52,294 nucleotides of DNA from a bacterium (GCA_030425545.1 JAUIAC010000007.1:1-52294), one strand, 5' to 3'; shown: positions 7,780 to 16,892, counted from the stretch's first letter. The notes: generated by a model from the sequence alone, not told the origin. Made by a program: numbers and translations.

Positions 7780-10776
7780 TCAGCTGGCCGCTGGCGCGTC
7801 CGTGGACTTGGCGCGGCGTCGGCGCACCACCGTCGACTTGGCGGGCTCCTCCCCTGCCGCGGCGCGCTTCGCAGCCTTGCCAGCCTTGACGCCAGCGACC
7901 CCGCGCTTGGCGGGCGCCTTCTTCTTGGCGGCGGCCTTCTTCGCAGGGGCCTTCTTCTTGGCGGGGGCCTTCTTGGCGGGCGCCTTCTTGCCCTTGGCCC
8001 CGCGCTTCTTCACCGGCTTGCCGTAGCGCGCGAGCCGCTCCAGCGCCAAGGCCATGTCGACCTCGTCGAGGGGCACCCCCTTGGGCAGGGACGCGTTGTA
8101 GGCGCTGTCGGTCACGTAGTAGCCCCAGGGGCCCTTCAGCACACGGACGTCGGCCTCGGTCTCCGGGCTCTTGCCCAGGACGACGCCCTCCTTGTCCTTG
8201 CGCGCCTGCTCCAGCAGCACCGTGGCCTTGGCTACGTCGACCTCGGTCGGGTCCAGGTCCCGCAGGTTGTAGTTGGTCTTGCCGTCCGTGATGTAGGGCC
8301 CCCAGCGACCACGCCACAGCGAGATCATGACGCCGTCGCTCTCGCGCTTGCCGATCTCCGAGAGCATCTCGCGCCCGCGGGCGCGCGGCATCGCCAGCAT
8401 CGCCAGGGCGGTCTCCAGGTCCACGTCGACCGCGAAGGTCCCCGGCTTGAGGGAGCGGCTCTCATCGCCACACTTCACGTAGTCGCCGTAGCGGCCCACG
8501 AGCGCCAGCACAGGCTCCTTCTTCTCCGGGTGCAGCCCCAGGTCGCGGGGCAGCGAGAGCTGCGCGATCGCCTTCTCGAGCGTCACGTCCTCGGCCTTCA
8601 TGCCCTTGCTCAGGCTGACCATCTTCGGCTTGTCGCCGCCCTTCACCGCGCGGCCGAGCTGCAGGTACCAGCCGTAGCGGCCGTTGCGCAGGAAGACCTC
8701 GGTGCCGTCAGCGTCCTCGCCGAGCGGCGCGTCGCCCTTCTCCTTGTCCTCGATCAGCTTGATCACGGCCGCGACGTCGAGCTCGTCGGGCGCGACCTCG
8801 TCCGGCACCGTCGCGGTGCGGTCGCCCATCTTGACGAAGGTGCCGTAGCGGCCGATGCGCACGTCGACGCGGGTGCCCTCGTGCTCACCGACCGGCACCG
8901 TGCTGGCCGTGGCCGGGTCGATCTCGTCGCGCACCTCGTCGAGCAGCGGCACCAGCCCCTTCACCGCGTCCGGGGCCGCGTCGGCGCCGAAGCCCTCACG
9001 GTAGAAGGCGCGCAGGTAGCTCGCCGAGTCGGCCTCGCCGCGCGAGATCGCGTCGAGGCGCGCCTCCATCTCGGCCGTGAAGCCGTAGTCCACCAGGTGC
9101 GGCATGTGGCGCTCGAGCATCTGCACCACAGCCATGCCCATGAAGGTCGGCACCAGCGCGCTGCCGCGCCGGAAGGCGTAGGCACGCTCGAGCAGCCCCT
9201 GGATGATCGCGGCGTAGGTGGACGGTCGGCCGATGCCCTTGTCTTCGAGAGAGCGGACCAGCGACGCGTCGGTGAGGCGCGCGGGCGGCCGGGTGAAGTG
9301 CTGCAGGGCCTCGACGGCCGGATCTTCGCCCCAGGTCAAGGTGTCGCCCTCGGCCATGCGCGGGAGCATGCCGTCCTCGCCGGTCTTCTTGGGCGAGGCG
9401 ACCGCGAGGTAGCCGGGAAAGACGATGACGCGGCCGCTGGCGCGGAACACGGCCTGGCCGATGGAGATGTCCACGGTGGTCTGCTCGAGGCGCGCGTCCA
9501 CCATCTGGCTGGCGACGGCGCGCCGCCAGATGAGGTCGTAGAGCTTCAGCGCCGCGTCGTCGAGCTGCTTGCGCGCCTCGTCGGGGTGCACAAAGCGCGT
9601 GCCCGCGGGGCGAATCGCCTCGTGGGCTTCCTGCGCGCCAGCGCTCTTGGTGGCGTAGGTGCGCGGCGCGTCGGGCAGATGATCGTCGCCGTAGCCCTCG
9701 CTGATCGCGGCGCGCGCGGCCTCCACCGCCTCGTCGGACAGGTGGGTCGAGTCGGTACGCATGTAGGTGATGAGACCCTGCTCGTACAGGCTCTGCGCCA
9801 GCCGCATCGTCCGCTGAGCGCTGAGCTTGAGCTTGCGGTTGGCCTCCTGCTGCAGGGTCGACGTGGTGAAGGGCGCCGAGGGCCGCTGCTTCTGCGGCTT
9901 GACCTCGCGCTTGGCGACCGTGGGCGTCTGCGCCAGGAGCCCGCGCACCAGCTCGGCGGCCGCGGGCGCGTCGAGCAACAGGCTGTCGTGGTTCTTGCGC
10001 GCGCCGGTGGTGCTGTCGAAGTCGCGGCTGCTCGCGATGCGCTGGTCGTTGACCCGGTTGAGCGTCGCGGTGAACGCGGTGCCGTCCGTGCCCTGGAGCT
10101 TGGCCGTGGCGTCCCAGTACTCGGTGGTGCTGAACGCGATGCGCTCCCGCTCTCGCTGAACGAGCATGCGCAGCGCCACGCTCTGCACCCGGCCAGCGCT
10201 CAGCCCCGGCTTGATCTTGCGCCACAGCACCTGGCTCACGTCCCAACCGTAGAGCCGGTCGACGACGCGGCGGGCGCGCTGGGCGTTCACCAGGTCCATG
10301 TCCAGGTCACGCGACGTGTCGAGCGACTGCTGGATGGCCTTGCGCGTGATCTCGCGAAAGACCAGCCGCCGCACCGGCACCTTGGGCTTCAGCTCTTCGA
10401 CCAGGTGCCAGGAGATGGCCTCCCCCTCGCGATCATCATCTGTCGCGAGGTAGAGCGCGTCGGCCTCCTTCAGCTGGCGCTTGAGGGTGTCGATCTGCCG
10501 CTTCTTGGAGTCGGGGACGCGGTAGATCTCCTCCAGCGGGTCGAAGCCGTTGTCGATGTTGATGCCGTACTTGACCCACGGCTCCTGACGCCGCTTGTCG
10601 TTGGCCTTCAGGTCGCCCTTGCGGGTCACCAGATCACGGACGTGGCCGACGCTGGCCTCGACCTCGTAGCCCTCGCCCAGGTACTTGCGAATGGTCGACG
10701 CCTTGGTCGGGCTCTCGACGATCACCAGCACAGGGCCTTTCTTGGCCGAGGTCTTGGCGGTGCTTGCGGGTGCCAT
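7780..10776 (-). CDS. topA: DNA topoisomerase I (type IA) with lysine-rich tail
   Basis: It relaxes negatively supercoiled DNA by transient single-strand cleavage. The Toprim domain is at the N-terminus (VLVIVESPTKA near residues 16-26; acidic triad DDDREGE at 113-119). The catalytic tyrosine is Tyr338 in GLITYMRTDSTH. Instead of cysteine zinc fingers, the C-terminal third carries several repeats of the GRYGxYVK/WGPYITDG type, as in actinobacterial enzymes. The last 80 residues (about 919-998) are a histone-H1-like KKAPAKKA tail. The 998-residue length reflects these additions. Its start codon overlaps the dprA stop by one base (TGATG), so dprA and topA are translationally coupled. Confidence 0.96.
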   Translation of the reverse strand: MAPASTAKTSAKKGPVLVIVESPTKASTIRKYLGEGYEVEASVGHVRDLVTRKGDLKANDKRRQEPWVKYGINIDNGFDPLEEIYRVPDSKKRQIDTLKRQLKEADALYLATDDDREGEAISWHLVEELKPKVPVRRLVFREITRKAIQQSLDTSRDLDMDLVNAQRARRVVDRLYGWDVSQVLWRKIKPGLSAGRVQSVALRMLVQRERERIAFSTTEYWDATAKLQGTDGTAFTATLNRVNDQRIASSRDFDSTTGARKNHDSLLLDAPAAAELVRGLLAQTPTVAKREVKPQKQRPSAPFTTSTLQQEANRKLKLSAQRTMRLAQSLYEQGLITYMRTDSTHLSDEAVEAARAAISEGYGDDHLPDAPRTYATKSAGAQEAHEAIRPAGTRFVHPDEARKQLDDAALKLYDLIWRRAVASQMVDARLEQTTVDISIGQAVFRASGRVIVFPGYLAVASPKKTGEDGMLPRMAEGDTLTWGEDPAVEALQHFTRPPARLTDASLVRSLEDKGIGRPSTYAAIIQGLLERAYAFRRGSALVPTFMGMAVVQMLERHMPHLVDYGFTAEMEARLDAISRGEADSASYLRAFYREGFGADAAPDAVKGLVPLLDEVRDEIDPATASTVPVGEHEGTRVDVRIGRYGTFVKMGDRTATVPDEVAPDELDVAAVIKLIEDKEKGDAPLGEDADGTEVFLRNGRYGWYLQLGRAVKGGDKPKMVSLSKGMKAEDVTLEKAIAQLSLPRDLGLHPEKKEPVLALVGRYGDYVKCGDESRSLKPGTFAVDVDLETALAMLAMPRARGREMLSEIGKRESDGVMISLWRGRWGPYITDGKTNYNLRDLDPTEVDVAKATVLLEQARKDKEGVVLGKSPETEADVRVLKGPWGYYVTDSAYNASLPKGVPLDEVDMALALERLARYGKPVKKRGAKGKKAPAKKAPAKKKAPAKKAAAKKKAPAKRGVAGVKAGKAAKRAAAGEEPAKSTVVRRRRAKSTDAPAAS

Positions 10777-11957
10777 CAGGTCTCCGTGTGTCTACCCAGG
10801 GGGGTCGGGCCAGCGTCCGAGGGCGCTGGCGCTTCACCGCTGTGCTGCCGCTTGGTGTAGCGGCCGAAAGGGTCTCGTGTGACTGCGCCTGTCATTGTCC
10901 AGTGCAGCAGCAAGCGCGCGACCACGCTCCGTGCGTGACCGCCCTGTTGCACCAGGGACTCCAACGAGGCGCCAGCCTCGGTGAGCGCCCCCGCAACCGC
11001 GTCTCGGACCGCGTCCGGGACGCCGCTTGGAGCCGACAAGGCCTGCTCCTCCCGCCCCGTCGTTCGGGGCGCAGCGGGCGCGTATCGTTGCCAGCGCCCG
11101 CCGGTGGCGTCAATGGGCACCTTGGTGGATCCCGCCTTCAGCGCCTCGTGAGCGGCGCCTCCTGAGGGGGGCGCAGGGCCCTGCGACGAGGCCGTCCGCA
11201 TCGGTAGCCCCACCTGCCGTGGGGCCTGGTTGAGGGGCTCGGCGGCGCCCTTGCCGCGGGGGCCCTTGGGCGGGCTGACGTCCCGCCCGTGCAGGTCGCG
11301 GGCCTGCTCCAAGGCGCCCACGAACCACCCCGCGTCGTCCGGGTGAGCCAGGGCACGCGCGCCCGCGCTGAGCAGCAGGTTGCCGCCGGCGGCGTGCTCC
11401 GTGCCCGGGCTCCACGGCACCGCCAGCACCGGCACGCCGAGGCGCCACGCCTCGCGGGCGCAGTGGAGCGAGCCTGAGCGCAGGTCGGCGCACACGACCA
11501 CCACCGCGTCCACCGCCCGCGCCAGCACCCGGTTGCGCAGCCGGTAGTGGCTCAGGTGGTGCGGCGTGCCCGGCGCGACCGGGCTCAGCACGGCGCCTTG
11601 CCGCCGCACCTGGGCGAAGAGCTCGCCATGGTTGGGCGGCTGGTGAGCGCCATGGGCGGCTGGGGACACCAGCACTGTCGGCGCCCCCGCGGCCAGGGCC
11701 GCGCGGTGAGCCACCGCGTCCACCCCGCGGGCGCCGCCGCTGTAGATCACGGCCCCGTGGGCCACCAGCGCGGCGCAGAGATCCTGCCCGAACGCGCGCT
11801 GGGCCCCGGTCGGGCGGCGCGAGCCGATGACGCCGACCCGGACCCCGGTCGGCGGTTCCGGTCGACCGTCGAGCCACAGCGGGCCTCGAAAGGGGCGGCG
11901 AAGCACGGTCGCCGGGTCGACAGGGGTGGCGGCTCGGTCGCCGTGGGGCAGGGTCAT
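10776..11957 (-). CDS. dprA: DNA processing protein DprA/Smf
   Basis: DprA binds incoming single-stranded DNA and loads RecA during natural transformation. The Rossmann-like domain is recognisable by VGVIGSRRPT, IYSGGARGVDAVAH, a long segment with LLSAGARAL, and NRVLARAVDAVVVV. A roughly 100-residue low-complexity linker separates it from a possible winged-helix C-terminus (VRDAVAGALTEAGASLESLVQQ). I chose the ATG at 11957 because GGAGGA lies five bases upstream; a TTG 12 bases further up is also in frame. The 393-residue product precedes topA with a one-base overlap. No other competence gene lies in the window. Confidence 0.85.
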   Translation of the reverse strand: MTLPHGDRAATPVDPATVLRRPFRGPLWLDGRPEPPTGVRVGVIGSRRPTGAQRAFGQDLCAALVAHGAVIYSGGARGVDAVAHRAALAAGAPTVLVSPAAHGAHQPPNHGELFAQVRRQGAVLSPVAPGTPHHLSHYRLRNRVLARAVDAVVVVCADLRSGSLHCAREAWRLGVPVLAVPWSPGTEHAAGGNLLLSAGARALAHPDDAGWFVGALEQARDLHGRDVSPPKGPRGKGAAEPLNQAPRQVGLPMRTASSQGPAPPSGGAAHEALKAGSTKVPIDATGGRWQRYAPAAPRTTGREEQALSAPSGVPDAVRDAVAGALTEAGASLESLVQQGGHARSVVARLLLHWTMTGAVTRDPFGRYTKRQHSGEAPAPSDAGPTPLGRHTET

Positions 11958-12086
11958 CGCGTCCTCCAAGGAGGGCGCTGATCGCGCCCCTACCTCTTCC
12001 GACGCGCGCCGCGCGGATTTTCGTCACAGGGCGGTCAAAATAACTGGGCGCCGCCGCGCCGCGTCCGTGCCGCGTCGGCGGCTGGG

Positions 12087-13439
12087 CTACGCGCTCGCCC
12101 CGCGGCGCACCAGCTTGCAGGCATAGAAGGCGTCGACGCCGTGCCAGAGCGGGTGCGATCGCAGCGCCCCCTGGGCGTCGAGCAGGGGCTGCACCCAAGC
12201 CGGCTGCGCGTCACGCCGCGCCCGCTCGAACTCCGGGTTCTCCGCCAGAAAGCGGGCGATCACGAGCGGGCCCTCTTCGTGTGCAAACGAGCACACGGCG
12301 TACATCAGCTCGCCGCCCGGACGCACCAGGGGGGCCGCCTGCTGCAAGATCGCCCGCTGCAGCGCGTGGTTGCGTGGCAGGTCCGCCGCGCGGCGTCGGT
12401 GGCGAATCTCCGGGCGTCGCCGCAGCGTGCCCAGCCCGGTGCACGGCGCGTCGACCAGCACACGATCGAAGCTCCCTGGCGTCAGCTGCGCCGCGTCGAG
12501 CGGCTGGCTCGCGTCGGCCGCGACCGTGTCGCGCAGCGCGAAGCCGGCCTCGCGCACCAGCTCCTCAGCGGCGGCCAGTCGCTCGCTCCCCACGTCCACC
12601 GCGGTCACGTGAGCGCCGGTGGCCGCGAGAAAGAGCGACTTGGCGCCGCGCCCCGCGCACATGTCGACCACCTCTTCGCCCGCCTGGGCGCCCAGCCACT
12701 CGGCGATCGCCGCGCTGGCGCCGTCCTGCGGGATCAGCTGCCGCCCGCCAAAGAGCCGGCCGGCGTAGGGGGAGCCGCCCAAGACCTCCCAGGTGCCCGG
12801 CACGTCGCCCACCTTCGCCACCTCCAGCCCGTCGGCTCCGAGCTGCTTCAGCGCGTCGTCCTGGGCCGGCGCGACCACGTGCACATGGGCGGGAGCGCGC
12901 TCGCAGAAGGCCGCCTCCAGCGCGTCCGGATCCAGATTCAGGTCCTGGGCGTAGCGCCGCACCCGCTCCGCGATCCACGGCGGCAAGTCACCCACCGTGC
13001 CGTCGCGCCACGGCCGCTCTCGGGTCAGCCGGCGCAGCACGGCGTTGACGAAGCCCACGCGTCGCTTGCCCAGGCTGTCTCGCGTCTCGTCGATCGTCGC
13101 CGCGATGGCGGCGTGGTCGGGCACCCGGTCGAGGGCCGCCAGCTGGTACGCGCCCAGGCGCAAGATCTCGAGCACGTCCGGGTCGACGCCGCGCAAACCC
13201 CGGTCGATCGCGGTCAGCAGCCACGCGTCGAGGGCCCGCCGTCGCCGGAGCACGCCGTAGACCAGCTCGGTCGCGAGCCCACGGTCCTCCGGGCTCAGCT
13301 GGGGATCGACACGCAGCGCCTGATCCAGCGCGGCCTGACTGCCGCGCCCCCACTCCCGCACGATGTGCAGCGCGTCGAACGCGCGGCGTCGGGCGCCGTC
13401 ACGGGCGGGCCGGTCAGGGACCGCTGGGCCATAGCTCAT
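12087..13439 (-). CDS. rsmB: 16S rRNA (cytosine-967-C5)-methyltransferase RsmB
   Basis: The N-terminal NusB-like domain (ARRRAFDALHIVREWG, ELVYGVLRRRRALDAWL, ILRLGAYQLAALDRVP) is followed by a SAM-dependent RNA methyltransferase domain. This has VVDMCAGRGAKSL for cofactor binding, VDAPCTGLGTLRRRPE with the catalytic Pro-Cys, and YAVCSF with the second conserved cysteine. The product is 450 residues, close to the family size. The ATG at 13439 is preceded by AGGAG; the longer open frame beginning at 13493 lacks a better start. It lies 129 bases upstream of dprA on the same strand. Confidence 0.93.
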   Translation of the reverse strand: MSYGPAVPDRPARDGARRRAFDALHIVREWGRGSQAALDQALRVDPQLSPEDRGLATELVYGVLRRRRALDAWLLTAIDRGLRGVDPDVLEILRLGAYQLAALDRVPDHAAIAATIDETRDSLGKRRVGFVNAVLRRLTRERPWRDGTVGDLPPWIAERVRRYAQDLNLDPDALEAAFCERAPAHVHVVAPAQDDALKQLGADGLEVAKVGDVPGTWEVLGGSPYAGRLFGGRQLIPQDGASAAIAEWLGAQAGEEVVDMCAGRGAKSLFLAATGAHVTAVDVGSERLAAAEELVREAGFALRDTVAADASQPLDAAQLTPGSFDRVLVDAPCTGLGTLRRRPEIRHRRRAADLPRNHALQRAILQQAAPLVRPGGELMYAVCSFAHEEGPLVIARFLAENPEFERARRDAQPAWVQPLLDAQGALRSHPLWHGVDAFYACKLVRRGASA

Positions 13440-13521
13440 CGAGGACTCCTGGGGGCCCGGTCGACCGCGTGCTCTGGGGCGTGCGCGCCGCACCGGGGCT
13501 GCGTGTCACATCGCGTGTGTC

Positions 13522-13550
13522 TTCGACCCTGTCAAGGCGCCGTGCTACAC
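13522..13550 (+). promoter_or_regulatory. Possible promoter for the YbhN-like gene
   Basis: TTCGAC and CTACAC separated by 17 bases resemble a weak sigma-70-type promoter in the divergent region between rsmB and the membrane protein gene. The matches are only partial. Confidence 0.25.
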
Positions 13551-13620
13551 CCCGACCCGCGGCCTCTTGGATCCACAGGTCACGACCTCGCCCACGGCGC
13601 GTCCCCCCGGAGTCTCTGGC

Positions 13621-14640
13621 ATGGCCACCCCCCCGAACGCAGCCCAGGACGCGCGGCCCTCGTCGGCCAAGGCGCAGCTTCGGCGCTGGCTCCCGCTCGT
13701 CGGCACGGCGGTGCTGCTGGGCTACCTCGGCTACACCACCGACATCGACGGCATTCGCGCCGCGTTCGCCCGCGCCGACCTCGGCGCCGCGCTGGGCATC
13801 CTCGTGGCGGCGACGCTGGTGACCTGGGTGGTCGACAGCGGCTGCCTGGTCTGGCTCGTCGGGCGCACGCTCGGCCACCGCGGCACGCCCGGCGGCGGCA
13901 CCCTGCGCGAGATCTTGCCGCTCAAGGCGGCGTCGTACGTGCTCAACATCGTCAACTACAACGCCGCCACCCTGGGCATGGCGTGGGTCGTGTCCCGCCG
14001 CAAGGGGGTGTCGTTCCTGGAGTCGGCCGCCGCGCTCGCCGTCCTGAGCTACGTCGACCTGGTCGCGCTCGCGACCTTGGTGGTCGCCGGGCTGCAGCTG
14101 GCCCCCGAGGTCTTGGGCGCGCAGCCCGAGCTGGTGGCCCGCCTGCAGGTCCTGGTGCTGGTGGTGTTCGCGGCGGCGCTGGTGTTGCTGCTGGTGCTGC
14201 AGTCGCCGCTGAAGGTCGGCCCACTCGAGCGGGTGCGGGCGCTCTCGGTGTTTCGCCCCCTGGCCGCGCTGCGCCCGCGTGACATGCTCGTGGGGGTCAC
14301 GCTCCGGGGCGGCTTCGTGCTGCTCTACGTCGCGGCCAACTACGGCATGATGTGGGCCTTCGGCATGACCCCGCGGCTCGGCGCGCTGCTGGTGCTGGTG
14401 CCGGTGCTCACCGTGGTCGGCGTGGTGCCGCTCTCCGTCTCGGGCATCGGCACGACGCAGATCTTGATGCGCACCTTCTACGCGCCCTTTGTCACCGACG
14501 GCCGCGCCGTGGAGCCGGTCATCGACGCCTGGTCCACGGCCATGATCTTCGGCTTCATCGCTGTGCGTCTGGTGGTCGCCGCGCCCTTTCTCCCGAGCAT
14601 CCTCGGCGAGCTGCGGCAGCGCCCGGACGACCTGGGCTGA
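13621..14640 (+). CDS. YbhN/UPF0104-like integral membrane protein (LPG synthase TM family)
   Basis: About eight hydrophobic segments are visible, including WLPLVGTAVLLGYLGY near the N-terminus, ILVAATLVTWVV, VLVLVVFAAALVLLLVL and LLVLVPVLTVVGVVPLSVSG. The final pattern PLSVSGIGTTQ is typical of the lysylphosphatidylglycerol-synthase membrane domain family (YbhN/AglD-like), whose members often act as flippases or in lipid and glycolipid transfer. No soluble aminoacyl-transferase domain is attached, so lysyl-PG synthesis should not be assumed. The ATG at 13621 has CGGAG nine bases upstream; an in-frame ATG at 13567 would add 18 residues. It converges on the anti-sigma gene with only 13 bases between. 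Confidence 0.8.
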   Translation: MATPPNAAQDARPSSAKAQLRRWLPLVGTAVLLGYLGYTTDIDGIRAAFARADLGAALGILVAATLVTWVVDSGCLVWLVGRTLGHRGTPGGGTLREILPLKAASYVLNIVNYNAATLGMAWVVSRRKGVSFLESAAALAVLSYVDLVALATLVVAGLQLAPEVLGAQPELVARLQVLVLVVFAAALVLLLVLQSPLKVGPLERVRALSVFRPLAALRPRDMLVGVTLRGGFVLLYVAANYGMMWAFGMTPRLGALLVLVPVLTVVGVVPLSVSGIGTTQILMRTFYAPFVTDGRAVEPVIDAWSTAMIFGFIAVRLVVAAPFLPSILGELRQRPDDLG

Positions 14641-14653
14641 GGGGCCAGCGGCG

Positions 14654-15748
14654 CTACAGAAAGGTCGGCGGCTCGATGATGCCGAGCAGCGCCTGGTGGT
14701 CGAGCTCGCTGACGATGCTCAGCACCTCGCCGTCCCGAGCGGTGTGGACCACGCTGTATCCCGCGACCAGGTCACGCACCGCGCCGCTCGGCGGGGCGTC
14801 GTCCTTGGGGCCGTGGCTGTCGTCGGCCAGGTCCAGCCCACGCGAGGGCAGGTAACGCACCACCGTCACCGGCTTGTCGAAGGCCTGGTAGCGAAACGAC
14901 ACCACCCGATGGGCACCGAGGTGCCCCAGGCGCGCGCCCAGCAGCTTCACGCCAGCGCCCTCGGCGATCGGAAGGGCGCTGTGACCGGGCGCCGAGCGCT
15001 GCAGCCACGCGCGGATCTTGTCTGCGCCGCCCGCGACCTCGGCGGGCAGCGGGCGCACGTGGCTCGACACCAGGGCGCGCAGGTTCGAGCGTGTGCGCAC
15101 GGCGCCGTAACGCCCCTCACGCGCGAGGAAGTCCTCGCCGACGCCGCCGCCGATCACCTCGGTCGGGCCGACATGGCCGACCTGCCGCACCGCGCCGCGC
15201 GGGGCGCGCCGCTTCTCCGACTCGCAGTACTCCATGTCGTTGCTCAGCGAGCGGGTCACCCGCATCGCCGGGCGGTGCTGGGCCACGCGCTTCGGATCCG
15301 AGCCACGGGTGCCCCGGAGCACGCCGCCGCGCTTCGCCACACCGGTCACACCCGCCACCGCGGTGGTGGTCGGCACCACCGTCGCGCCCAGCTGGGCCAT
15401 GGCGGTCCCAGGGAGCGCGCTCGGCTGCGGCGCGAACTGCTGCCAGCCCACCACCGCCAGCGAGAAGCCAGCGGCCAGCGCCACCGGCACCGCGAACGCG
15501 GTCCACTGCATCGACGTGGGGGTCTCGACGCTGTCCAGCCCGGCGCACACACGCGCACGCAGCCCCTCGGGCGCCTCGTCGCAGCGCAGGTGGCGTCGCA
15601 GCCCGTCACGGAACCTCGCGGACTGCGTCACCTGCGTTCGGCAGGGCGCGCACGCGGCGAGGTGGGCTTCGAACTCGGTACAGTCGCGGCGGTCGAACTC
15701 GCCGTCGAGGTAGGTGTACTCGTACTTCCGTACGTCGTCACAGTTCAC
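14654..15748 (-). CDS. Anti-sigma factor with zinc-binding (ZAS) domain and periplasmic region
   Basis: The 364-residue product begins with a short domain containing His29, Cys33 and Cys36 in the HxxxCxxC arrangement of zinc-binding anti-sigma factors. One hydrophobic segment (about residues 82-102) follows, and then a long region predicted to lie outside the cytoplasm. The periplasmic part ends in a compact segment (HRVVSFRYQAFDKPVTVVRY, HTARDGEVLSIVSEL) resembling anti-sigma or sensor domains. The start is GTG with GGAGG just upstream. It lies 76 bases downstream of the ECF sigma gene, its likely partner. Confidence 0.85.
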   Translation of the reverse strand: MNCDDVRKYEYTYLDGEFDRRDCTEFEAHLAACAPCRTQVTQSARFRDGLRRHLRCDEAPEGLRARVCAGLDSVETPTSMQWTAFAVPVALAAGFSLAVVGWQQFAPQPSALPGTAMAQLGATVVPTTTAVAGVTGVAKRGGVLRGTRGSDPKRVAQHRPAMRVTRSLSNDMEYCESEKRRAPRGAVRQVGHVGPTEVIGGGVGEDFLAREGRYGAVRTRSNLRALVSSHVRPLPAEVAGGADKIRAWLQRSAPGHSALPIAEGAGVKLLGARLGHLGAHRVVSFRYQAFDKPVTVVRYLPSRGLDLADDSHGPKDDAPPSGAVRDLVAGYSVVHTARDGEVLSIVSELDHQALLGIIEPPTFL

Positions 15749-15824
15749 GTTCGCCTCCGAAAGGGGTCGGTCGTTGGGCTTCGTCGCCAGCCGCGCTCGG
15801 GCGGCGGGCGGGGGGCTCTCCCAC

Positions 15825-16484
15825 CTAGGCTTGCTTGCGTTTGCCGCGCAGTCGGAACGCGTCCAGCGGGATCACGCCGTCCTCGTTCAGCTCGGGACGC
15901 TGGACGATGCCTTCGCTCACCGCGTGGTCGAGCAGCTTGCGCTGCATCTGTCGGCGGGCGCGGTACAGGCGGCTCATCACCGTCCCGACCGGGCACTCCA
16001 TGACCTCCGCGATCTCCTTGTAGGAGAAGTCCTGCAGGTCGGCGAGCAGCAGCACCGTGCGGAAGTCTTCGGGCAGGGAGTCGAGGGCGTCCTGCATGTG
16101 CTGCGAGATGACCCCGTCGAGGACCTGCTCTTCCAGCGGCCGGTAGATGCCGCTGCCCTGGTGGTGCTCAGCGACCTGCAGCTCGATGTCCGGCAGCGCG
16201 TCCGCCTCGACCTTCGGCCGACGCTTCCGCGCCCGCTGCAGGTTGAAGAAGGTGTTGGTCATGATCCGGAACATCCACGCGCGGCAGTTGGTGCCCTGCT
16301 TGTAGCGGTGAAAGTTCTTCAACGCCTTGATGTACGTCTCTTGGACCAGATCCTCTGCGTCTGCGGCGTTGCGCGACAGGTGCATGGCGTAGCCGTAGAG
16401 CGCGTCCATGTGCGGCATGGCCTCTTTCTCAAAGGCGATGCGCGCTTTGTTCTTGGCGCGGTCCTGTCCCCAAAGTCCTAGCAT
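15825..16484 (-). CDS. ECF-family RNA polymerase sigma factor
   Basis: This 219-residue sigma factor has region 2 (DALYGYAMHLSRNAADAEDLVQET followed by CRAWMFRIMTNTFFN) and region 4 (ALDSLPEDFRTVLLLADLQDFSYKEIAEVMECPVGTVMSRLYRAR) typical of the RpoE-like extracytoplasmic-function group. It has no region 3 or long N-terminus. The ATG has GGGGAGAAG upstream. The next gene encodes a ZAS anti-sigma factor, so the pair probably forms a stress-responsive switch in which an envelope or redox signal releases the sigma factor. The target promoter is not evident in the window. Confidence 0.93.
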   Translation of the reverse strand: MLGLWGQDRAKNKARIAFEKEAMPHMDALYGYAMHLSRNAADAEDLVQETYIKALKNFHRYKQGTNCRAWMFRIMTNTFFNLQRARKRRPKVEADALPDIELQVAEHHQGSGIYRPLEEQVLDGVISQHMQDALDSLPEDFRTVLLLADLQDFSYKEIAEVMECPVGTVMSRLYRARRQMQRKLLDHAVSEGIVQRPELNEDGVIPLDAFRLRGKRKQA

Positions 16485-16504
16485 CTGCTCTTCTCCCCCC
16501 AGGC

Positions 16505-16537
16505 GGTACGCCGGCTGTCGGACACAGCGTGGTACGC
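16505..16537. promoter_or_regulatory. Inverted repeat flanked by direct repeats upstream of the ECF sigma gene
   Basis: GGTACGC occurs at 16505-16511 and again at 16531-16537. Between them lies the inverted repeat GCTGT-N5-ACAGC (16514-16528). The arrangement is 20-50 bases upstream of the sigma gene start on the minus strand and could be an operator or leader structure. There is no direct evidence of function. Confidence 0.3.
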
Positions 16538-16752
16538 GGGCTCCCGAACAGTCCTACAACCTCCGCCCTGGCTGGGCTATTCCGGTCGTCGGACCCTGCG
16601 TGCGAAAAAAAACGCACCAGCGCAGTCGATCTTCACGAAAACATGGCGATGCAGCGCGTCAACAGCGGGCCCGCGCAGGCGTCGCGGGCTACCCCGGGCG
16701 CGCCTCGCTCCAGGGCGCCGCCGGGAGGGCCGACAAAATATCGCGTGGGGTG

Positions 16753-16780
16753 TTGACATGGGAGTTCGTCTCCCTAGTAT
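16753..16780 (+). promoter_or_regulatory. Sigma-70-type promoter of the tRNA cluster
   Basis: A perfect TTGACA (16753-16758) is followed after 16 bases by TAGTAT (16775-16780). An A/T-rich patch (AAAATAT) lies just upstream, as in UP elements of stable RNA promoters. It is 113 bases before tRNA-His, on the same strand. Confidence 0.7.
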
Positions 16781-16892
16781 CCGCTTCCCGCACGGGCCGC
16801 TGCGCGCGACCTGATGCCCAGGGTACTCGGCCTCCCACGACGTCAGTCACAGAGGCCCGCGTCACGCTGAACCCAGGCGTGACTGGATCCAC

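Larger units (their letters stand above)
16485..16892. other. Intergenic region between ECF sigma gene and tRNA-His
   Basis: These 408 bases contain the leader of the sigma gene on the minus strand and the tRNA promoter on the plus strand. They also contain a short hairpin GTGCG-A8-CGCAC (16600-16617), which stands out because eight A residues are rare in this GC-rich sequence. No coding region is supported. Confidence 0.5.

Noticed and set aside
8530..10860. 776-codon open frame antisense to topA
   Set aside because: TopA is complete on the other strand; the translation has typical shadow composition and no motif.
13567..13620. Earlier start of the YbhN-like gene at 13567
   Set aside because: It adds 18 residues of low complexity. 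The ATG at 13621 has an SD at normal distance and directly precedes the hydrophobic domain.
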